A program made the position numbers and the translations under genes. 11,641 bases of DNA from Deltaproteobacteria bacterium (GTDB lineage Bacteria; Myxococcota; B64-G9): positions 1 through 11,641 of the forward strand of contig QMME01000099.1 of NCBI GenBank assembly GCA_003647095.1. The letters run 5' to 3'. The notes beneath the pieces are model-generated. The model was not told the DNA's origin and did not search any database. It saw only the letters and a list, made by a program, of their open reading frames with translations. Below, one piece after another: positions 7,105 through 11,641 of the stretch (the stretch's first letter is position 1; every line of letters starts with the position of its first letter).

Positions 7105-10100
7105 CTAGCGGCACTGTCCTCCCCCGAGAAAGATGTTGAGGCCCGCTGCACCGTCGGCAACGTTCACCACCGCCAGATCCTGGATATTGTCCTCGTTGAA
7201 GTCGGCCACGGTGACGAAGACCGGCTGGCGGCCGGTGGACAGGCGCTGCCCCGGCAGGAACCCGCCATCTGCATGCCCGCCGCTGGCGGTACCCGAGAAA
7301 AGCAGCACCTCGTTCACCTCGTCGTCGTTACCGTCGACCGCCAGGGTCACGACCAGATCGGTCACACCGTCCCCGTTGAAGTCGCCGGACGCCAACCAGC
7401 CAGGACGATCCCCGGTCGTGAAAGAGCTGCGGCCGTCACAGTCGAAAGTGCCGTCCCCACGGCCGTCGCTGCCGTTGCCAGCGATCACGTAAAGCCGTTC
7501 TTCCTGCCAGTCGATCAGTGCCACGTCCATGACGCCGTCGTCGTTGAAATCCCCGCCGGCCATGGCACGGAACGAGCTGCCGAAACTACAAGAGAAGGTG
7601 CCGGTGAAGGAACCCCCGCCGTCACCCGCAAGTACCGTGACGACGGACGTTCCGTCGTCCTGCTGGCCACACAGCAGCAGCAGATCGGGGTGGTGATTCT
7701 CGTCCACGTCGGCGACGAGCAGCTGCCGGGGCTCCTTGCACACGTCGAAGGCGATTGGGGCCGCAAAGGTACCATTCCCTTGCGGCGGTGTTCCCTGCCC
7801 GAGCAGCACCTGCACCGCGCCGGAAGTCTCGCCCAGCCTGCGGTTGTTGACGGCCAGGTCCAGGATGCCGTCGTGGTTGAAGTCAGCGCTCACCACCCAG
7901 GAGGGATCTCTACCAACTTCGATCCGGGTGTCGGTGTCGGAGAACGAACCGTCCCCCCGGCCGTCCTGCCCCTGTCCCCAGAGCAGGCTCAGGTAGTACT
8001 TGTAGGGGGGGCCCTGGCTGTCGTCGGGATCGCGGTTCGTCACCACCAGATCGGTGATGCCGTCTCCGTTGAGGTCACCCGCGGCCAGACCTACAGGATT
8101 CCTTATCACCTGATACCGGCCGGAATCGCTAAAGGCACCGCTGCCGCGGCCTCCCGAGCCATCACCGAGCATCACCACCACCTCATCTTCCGTGTTGGTG
8201 ACGGCCAGGTCGAGGATGCCGTCCTCGTTGAAGTCGTGCTCCAGGACCATCTGCGGTTGCAGACCGACGTCGTAGTCGTCCCGCCGGGGAAACGTGCCGT
8301 CTCCCACTCCCGAGCTGCCGGTGCCGATGAGAATCGCCACGGCCTGGCCATCCGGCAACGATGCTGCCAGGTCGGTTATGGCATCTCCATCGAGATCAGC
8401 CGCGATTACCTGCCCTGCCCAATTCGCCAGCGAGTAGGTTCCCCCGGCCACATAGCTGCCATCGCCCACGCCGTTGCCCCCCTGGCCGAGCAGTGTCACC
8501 AGGGAGCCGTTCGAGGCACCGGCGACGACGTCGATGATATCATCGTGATCGAGGTCCGCCACCGCCATCATCTCGAATATGCTATTGGAAGACAGCGATA
8601 CCTCCCGCCAACTGCTCTGCAACCCCGAACCGACATCCCCCTTGAATGTCACCAGATTGTGCTTCAGTCCTGGCGGGCAATCGCTGCAGTTCTGCAGCGC
8701 CGCCAGATCGGGGGTGGCGTCGTTGTTGATATCCGTGCAACTCACGGCGCCAAAAGTGGCCCGGTTATCGCTGGGGTCCAGGCTCTGCAGCCATTCCAGG
8801 GTTCCCCCCGCGGAGCCAGTGTAGGTCTCAATGTTGCTCGGGCAGGAGAACACCAGGTCCTGGTATCCATCGCGGTCGAAATCACAGGCGGCCAGGGTGA
8901 CACGAGAGCAACCGGTTGCCACTGACGAGGAAGCGCCGAACCAGGGGTTGCCGGAGGAATAGCTGCCGCTTCCCGGCAAGATCCTCACCTCGCCACTGGC
9001 GAAATCCGCCACGGCTAGATCCAGATATCCATCGCCGTTGAAATCGGCGCTGACGATCGCGGGCAGTCTCGCCCCATCGAAATATTGGTTTTCTTTTTCA
9101 GAAAAAGTGCCGTCTCCCCTGCCCGAAGATCCATTTCCGGCCAGGATGGCCACGGTGTGGGATCCAGAGCAACCTACAGCCAGATCCAATATGTTGTCAC
9201 CATTGAAGTCCGCCGCGGTTACCGCTTCCGGCCCGGAACAGAAGTTACCGTCTGAAAAAGGCTGTAGCTGCTGTTTCTCCGGCAACGAATCACTCCGGCC
9301 CAGAAGAACCAGGTAACCACCAATGTCGCCCTGGTTGTAGTCCACCACCAGCAAGTCATTGATCCCGTCAGAGTTGAAATCCCCGGCAGCCAGTCCGTAG
9401 TTTTTTATACCGGTGCCGATGGCTGCCGCTTGCTCGAAAGCGCCATCTCCCATGGTGCAACCACCGTGCTGGCAGTCGGGATCGTCGGTATCGGTGAGCG
9501 TGTCGCAGTCGTCGTCCAGGCCGTTGCTGCAGGCGTCGGCTCCTGCCTGCTCTTCCGACTCCAGCGCTATTCCCAGGCACTGGCCGGCCTGGCAGACGTC
9601 TCCGAAGCTGCAAGGGTCACCATCATCGCAGGGGCTGTTTTCGGGATCGGTTCCTGTACAATTCCTGTATTTCTCGCTACAGGACTCCCGGCAATCATCG
9701 TCACCGTCTGGTCCGGGACAGGGGTTCTCTCCCGCGCTGCACACGCCATCCTGACAGGTCTCCTGACCGTTGCAGAAGAATTCGTCTTCACAGGAAGTAC
9801 CGGTCAGGTTTGTTTTCTCACAATCGTGGGTGGCCTGGTTGCAGCTATCGGTGGTACAGGGATTACCGTCGTCGCAGTCGCCATCCTGCTCGCAGGGTCG
9901 GCAGTCGGGGTCGTCGCCATCGGTAAGGCCGTCGCAGTCGTCGTCACTGCCATTGCTGCAGCTGGGATCGTCGCGAGGGCCTTCCTGGCCGGGCCGGGGC
10001 ACCAGACGGTTGCTGCAGCTGAGGCTGTCTTGCTCGCAGATGTCGGCGGTACATTCGTCGTTGTCGTTGCAGTCGCCGTCGTTGCTGCATTCGTCTGTGA

Positions 10101-10641
10101 GACCGTCGCAGTCGTCATCCCGCTGGTTGTGCAGGTCCTCGGGCTGGGGGCCGCAGCTGCCACCGCTTCCGGGGTTACAGGTACAGTTGAGGGTCAGGGT
10201 AATGCCTGCCCGCTTGCGGGCGCGTTGCGTGATACAGGCGCGATAGAGGATGATGCCGTCCTGGTCACGGGCCTCCGCGAGGAAGATCAGATTCCGGGAG
10301 GGAACCTGCTGTAGCTCGACGGTGCCGAACCGGGGAACCGCCACTGTCTGGGCAGCGATGATCTCGTCCTGTTGCGGTTGCTGGGAGCCGGTGAGTAGTC
10401 CCTGGCAGTCGTGGTCTGCAGGCTCCAGTACCCATAATGTCGCCCGGGCACTCGCATCCAGCGCCTGTTGGTCGGGCCAAAGCACGAATACGTCCGCCGC
10501 CGGCAGGTTGTCGCCGTTCACTCCGAACGCCGCTTCCAGGTCCCAGGGGCCCTCGCTGACGAAGACACCGCAACCGGCAACGGCCAGGACAAGGACCGCC
10601 ACAGGCAAGGTGACCCAAAAAACCTTTGTTTCGTTTTTCAC
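7105..10641 (-). CDS. Lipoprotein with Asp/Cys-rich (MopE-like) segment and 14 FG-GAP/VCBS repeats
   Basis: An 1178-residue predicted outer-membrane or surface lipoprotein. The signal VLVLAVAGC ends in a lipobox with Cys24 as the lipidated residue. Residues 25-150 form a domain I do not recognise. Residues 153-395 are very rich in Cys and Asp, with two good copies of a MopE-type motif (C-S-N-G-x-D-D-D-C-D, later D-D-P-D-C, at 228 and 371), a degenerate copy near 172-182, and C-D-D-G-x-P-C-type units at 191, 256 and 338. Residues 400-1178 carry 14 FG-GAP/VCBS repeats with D-F-N-x-D-G-x-x-D-L cores, expected to bind calcium and fold as beta-propeller blades. The start is GTG at 10641, one base after the stop of the preceding gene, with GGGAGGA 11 bases upstream. 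A role in adhesion or surface binding is typical of such proteins but is inferred here. Confidence 0.9.
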   Translation of the reverse strand: MKNETKVFWVTLPVAVLVLAVAGCGVFVSEGPWDLEAAFGVNGDNLPAADVFVLWPDQQALDASARATLWVLEPADHDCQGLLTGSQQPQQDEIIAAQTVAVPRFGTVELQQVPSRNLIFLAEARDQDGIILYRACITQRARKRAGITLTLNCTCNPGSGGSCGPQPEDLHNQRDDDCDGLTDECSNDGDCNDNDECTADICEQDSLSCSNRLVPRPGQEGPRDDPSCSNGSDDDCDGLTDGDDPDCRPCEQDGDCDDGNPCTTDSCNQATHDCEKTNLTGTSCEDEFFCNGQETCQDGVCSAGENPCPGPDGDDDCRESCSEKYRNCTGTDPENSPCDDGDPCSFGDVCQAGQCLGIALESEEQAGADACSNGLDDDCDTLTDTDDPDCQHGGCTMGDGAFEQAAAIGTGIKNYGLAAGDFNSDGINDLLVVDYNQGDIGGYLVLLGRSDSLPEKQQLQPFSDGNFCSGPEAVTAADFNGDNILDLAVGCSGSHTVAILAGNGSSGRGDGTFSEKENQYFDGARLPAIVSADFNGDGYLDLAVADFASGEVRILPGSGSYSSGNPWFGASSSVATGCSRVTLAACDFDRDGYQDLVFSCPSNIETYTGSAGGTLEWLQSLDPSDNRATFGAVSCTDINNDATPDLAALQNCSDCPPGLKHNLVTFKGDVGSGLQSSWREVSLSSNSIFEMMAVADLDHDDIIDVVAGASNGSLVTLLGQGGNGVGDGSYVAGGTYSLANWAGQVIAADLDGDAITDLAASLPDGQAVAILIGTGSSGVGDGTFPRRDDYDVGLQPQMVLEHDFNEDGILDLAVTNTEDEVVVMLGDGSGGRGSGAFSDSGRYQVIRNPVGLAAGDLNGDGITDLVVTNRDPDDSQGPPYKYYLSLLWGQGQDGRGDGSFSDTDTRIEVGRDPSWVVSADFNHDGILDLAVNNRRLGETSGAVQVLLGQGTPPQGNGTFAAPIAFDVCKEPRQLLVADVDENHHPDLLLLCGQQDDGTSVVTVLAGDGGGSFTGTFSCSFGSSFRAMAGGDFNDDGVMDVALIDWQEERLYVIAGNGSDGRGDGTFDCDGRSSFTTGDRPGWLASGDFNGDGVTDLVVTLAVDGNDDEVNEVLLFSGTASGGHADGGFLPGQRLSTGRQPVFVTVADFNEDNIQDLAVVNVADGAAGLNIFLGGGQCR
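7114..9399 (-). repeat. Fourteen FG-GAP/VCBS repeats in tandem
   Basis: The D-x-[DN]-x-D-x-x-x-D-L/V cores begin at residues 421, 478, 533, 587, 637, 696, 749, 803, 856, 920, 978, 1031, 1087 and 1147, spaced 50-64 residues. Between several cores lies a second conserved element, G-x-G-x-x-G-x-G-D-G-T-F. At DNA level the cores appear on the plus strand as recurring segments like ccgtcgtcgttgaaatcc, diverged rather than identical. Cores 5 (DINNDATPD) and 11 (DVDENHHPD) have lost the usual glycine. Confidence 0.88.
9457..10185 (-). repeat. Asp/Cys-rich repeat segment, MopE and C-x-P-C type
   Basis: Residues 153-395 of the lipoprotein. Good MopE-type motifs stand at residues 228-247 (CSNGSDDDCDGLTDGDDPDC) and 371-390 (CSNGLDDDCDTLTDTDDPDC), with a partial one at 172-182 (NQRDDDCDGLT). 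Other units are CNDNDECTADIC, CDDGNPCTTDSC and CDDGDPCSFGDVC. Such segments are common in deltaproteobacterial surface proteins and are thought to bind metal (copper in MopE itself); the metal here is unknown. Confidence 0.8.
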
Positions 10642-10642
10642 G

Positions 10643-11461
10643 CTACCAGGTTCCTCCCAGGCCGATCACCCCGGCACCCAGGACAGGATACCAGCTCACC
10701 ACCTCGCCGCTGTCTCTTTGCTCCCACTCCCAGGTCCAGCAGACGATGCCCGCGGTGAGCAGGGCCACCCCTATCCCCGAGGCGCCCCACATCACACCTT
10801 CCCAGATCTTGCTGGCAGATTCATCGTTGGGAACCTTGACCGTGCCCTGGTAGTAGGCAATGCCGGCCGCTCCGCCTCCCAGCGCCAACAACCCCACTCC
10901 CGACCAGAACAAACCGTGCCCCCAGGCGATGCGGCGGCGCCGTTGCTCGAGTTGCTCGACGGAAAGCACCTGCACCTTGCCACCCAGCAGTCCGCCGAAC
11001 AACTCGCGCACCATTGCCGGTATCACGTCCACCAGGACTTGCTGGCCGCCGGTAACCTTGCGCGAGACAGAGGCCACCACCCGCGCCCCGCGCACGTCGA
11101 GCACCTTGATGTTGAGCAACAGGGTTCCGCCGAACTCCGACACCGTGCCGGTCACCATCCAGTCCACCCCCAGCGCTCCACCGATCTCGGCCAGGCACTG
11201 CTCGTCGTCGCAACCGGCCAGCACTTTCTGCTTCTCCAGCTTGAGCAATCCCAGGATGTCGCCGCGGCCGATTACCCGCAGCCCGCCCAGGGCGCGGATC
11301 TCGTTGGCCAGCAGGTCTTCCAGGGCCCGCACCTTGGTGCGGTCCGCCTGACCGCCGAACTGCAGGTCCAGCACCGCCACGCTCCTGTGCTCCCGCGCGC
11401 CGGCCGCGGCACACGACAGGCAGACACCTAGCACCAGTAACACCGACCACACCCGGGCCAT
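10643..11461 (-). CDS. Exported CsgG/TolB-like protein with C-terminal membrane segments
   Basis: A 272-residue protein. Residues 1-22 are a signal peptide (MARVWSVLLVLGV, cut after AAAGA); no proper lipobox is seen. Residues 25-140 resemble the CsgG/LpoB/TolB-like fold: RSVAVLDLQ, then LLANEIRALGGLRVIGR, then LGVDWMVTGTVSEFGGTLLL, then KVLDVRGARVVASV. A C-x4-C motif (CDDEQC, 84-89) just before LAEIGGALGVDW is a pattern I associate with deltaproteobacterial members and could form a disulfide. After a basic stretch (EQRRRRIAWG) come two hydrophobic segments, at about 183-203 and 222-243, and a hydrophobic C-terminus. ATG 11461 is chosen for its GGAGGAGG 6 bases upstream; the longer reading from 11539 would run into the preceding gene. 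Its position between two FG-GAP genes suggests a part in their export or assembly, which is inference. A TolB-type periplasmic role is the alternative. Confidence 0.8.
   Translation of the reverse strand: MARVWSVLLVLGVCLSCAAAGAREHRSVAVLDLQFGGQADRTKVRALEDLLANEIRALGGLRVIGRGDILGLLKLEKQKVLAGCDDEQCLAEIGGALGVDWMVTGTVSEFGGTLLLNIKVLDVRGARVVASVSRKVTGGQQVLVDVIPAMVRELFGGLLGGKVQVLSVEQLEQRRRRIAWGHGLFWSGVGLLALGGGAAGIAYYQGTVKVPNDESASKIWEGVMWGASGIGVALLTAGIVCWTWEWEQRDSGEVVSWYPVLGAGVIGLGGTW
10652..10658 (-). promoter_or_regulatory. Ribosome binding site of the lipoprotein gene, inside the upstream gene
   Basis: GGGAGGA on the minus strand lies within the last codons (Gly-Gly-Thr-Trp) of the CsgG-like gene and 11 bases before the GTG at 10641. 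The spacing is long, but with the one-base stop-to-start gap it fits coupled translation. Confidence 0.5.
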
Positions 11462-11467
11462 CGTCAA

Positions 11468-11475
11468 CCTCCTCC
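11468..11475 (-). promoter_or_regulatory. Ribosome binding site fixing the ATG start at 11461
   Basis: GGAGGAGG on the minus strand with 6 bases to the ATG, the strongest such site in the window. It lies in the 53-base gap after the partial FG-GAP gene. Confidence 0.8.
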
Positions 11476-11514
11476 AGCCAGGTATTCTCCTCCTTGCTCC
11501 CGACCCCATCTCCA

Positions 11515-11641
11515 TCACTGGCACGCTCCCCGGCCCCACAGTACCCCCAGGGCGTTCTCTCCGTACATGGAGGCGGTGCCCACCACGATGTCCACGATGC
11601 CGTCCCGGTCCAAATCCCTGGCGTAGACGAATGACGGTTTC
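11515..11641 (-). CDS. C-terminal end of another FG-GAP/VCBS repeat protein, cut by the window edge
   Basis: The minus strand is open from the window edge to a TGA at 11515-11517 and gives 41 residues. They include YARDLDRDGIVDIVVGT, a complete D-x-D-x-D-G-x-x-D-I FG-GAP core, and end GVLWGRGACQ. The end is like that of the 1178-aa lipoprotein (IFLGGGQCR): a last beta strand, a Gly-rich turn, then a Cys one residue from the C-terminus. This suggests a related repeat protein encoded by the first visible gene of the operon. Everything upstream of these residues is outside the window, so size, signal peptide and other domains are unknown. Confidence 0.85.
   Translation of the reverse strand, partial: KPSFVYARDLDRDGIVDIVVGTASMYGENALGVLWGRGACQ

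Noticed and set aside
5033..7108. Long plus-strand open frame of 691 codons opposite the transglutaminase gene
   Set aside because: It is rich in His, Gln, Arg and Pro with no recognisable domain, as expected for the antisense of a GC-rich gene. The minus strand shows real domains, a signal peptide and a good ribosome binding site.
7052..7114. Upstream extension of the transglutaminase protein to the ATG at 7114
   Set aside because: It would overlap the lipoprotein gene's stop, puts 21 charged residues before the signal peptide and ignores the good ribosome binding site before 7051.
8005..8011. Run of seven G as a phase-variation tract (similar runs near 1810 and 5590)
   Set aside because: Seven-base G/C runs are expected in GC-rich sequence, and all three are in frame in intact genes; there is no sign of switching.
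7273..8925. Plus-strand open frame of 550 codons opposite the FG-GAP repeats
   Set aside because: Its weak periodicity mirrors the minus-strand repeats; it has no start signal and no domain of its own.
9093..9107. A/T hairpin CTTTTT-CAG-AAAAAG
   Set aside because: It lies inside the coding sequence (Phe-Ser-Glu-Lys-Glu), the stem is almost all A-T, and it is explained by Lys, Glu and Phe codons.
11462..11539. Upstream extension of the CsgG-like protein to the start at 11539
   Set aside because: It overlaps the partial FG-GAP gene, places 26 residues before a clean signal peptide, and a strong GGAGGAGG marks the ATG at 11461.
1..11641. tRNA, rRNA, CRISPR array, transposase, integrase or attachment site
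   Set aside because: None was seen: no spaced identical repeats, no mobile-element proteins, and coding sequence fills nearly the whole window.

Overview
GC-rich, gene-dense bacterial chromosome segment with no sign of a phage, plasmid or insertion sequence. The gene families point to a deltaproteobacterium-like lineage (Myxococcota, Desulfobacterota or a related uncultured group), possibly with anaerobic metabolism: a MopE-type Asp/Cys-rich lipoprotein with FG-GAP repeats, a CsgG-like protein with a C-x4-C motif, a CHASE2 class III cyclase, and a CooT-type nickel protein beside FolE2. This placement rests on family content only and is tentative.

Layout. Plus strand, 2-986: the 3' part of folE2 (zinc-independent GTP cyclohydrolase, first step of folate/pterin synthesis). 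It overlaps by 8 bases a small cooT-like gene. Minus strand, 11641 down to 992: six consecutive genes, apparently one operon, converging on cooT with only 5 bases between the stop codons. In transcription order they are: (a) the last 41 residues of an FG-GAP/VCBS repeat protein cut by the window edge; (b) a 272-aa exported, membrane-anchored protein with a CsgG/TolB-like domain; (c) a 1178-aa lipoprotein with an Asp/Cys-rich segment and 14 FG-GAP repeats; (d) a 1013-aa exported protein joining CsgG-like modules, a transglutaminase-like domain with an intact C-H-E triad, and TPR-like helices; (e) a 643-aa CHASE2 adenylate cyclase with all catalytic residues; (f) a 331-aa cytoplasmic protein joining a thioredoxin-like CPNC domain to HEAT-like repeats. 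Spacings between the six genes are 1 to 63 bases.

How they may work together (inference). Genes a-d encode envelope proteins: two beta-propeller surface proteins, a CsgG-like partner and a periplasmic transglutaminase/TPR protein. Gene e could turn an extracytoplasmic signal into cAMP, and gene f could be a cytoplasmic redox or scaffold partner. I do not recognise the combination as a named system. The most notable points are the repeated use of CsgG-like modules, the split-repeat geometry of the 14-repeat lipoprotein, and the cyclase embedded in an envelope operon. No RNA genes, CRISPR arrays, mobile elements or convincing terminators were seen. No gap between genes exceeds about 63 bases.
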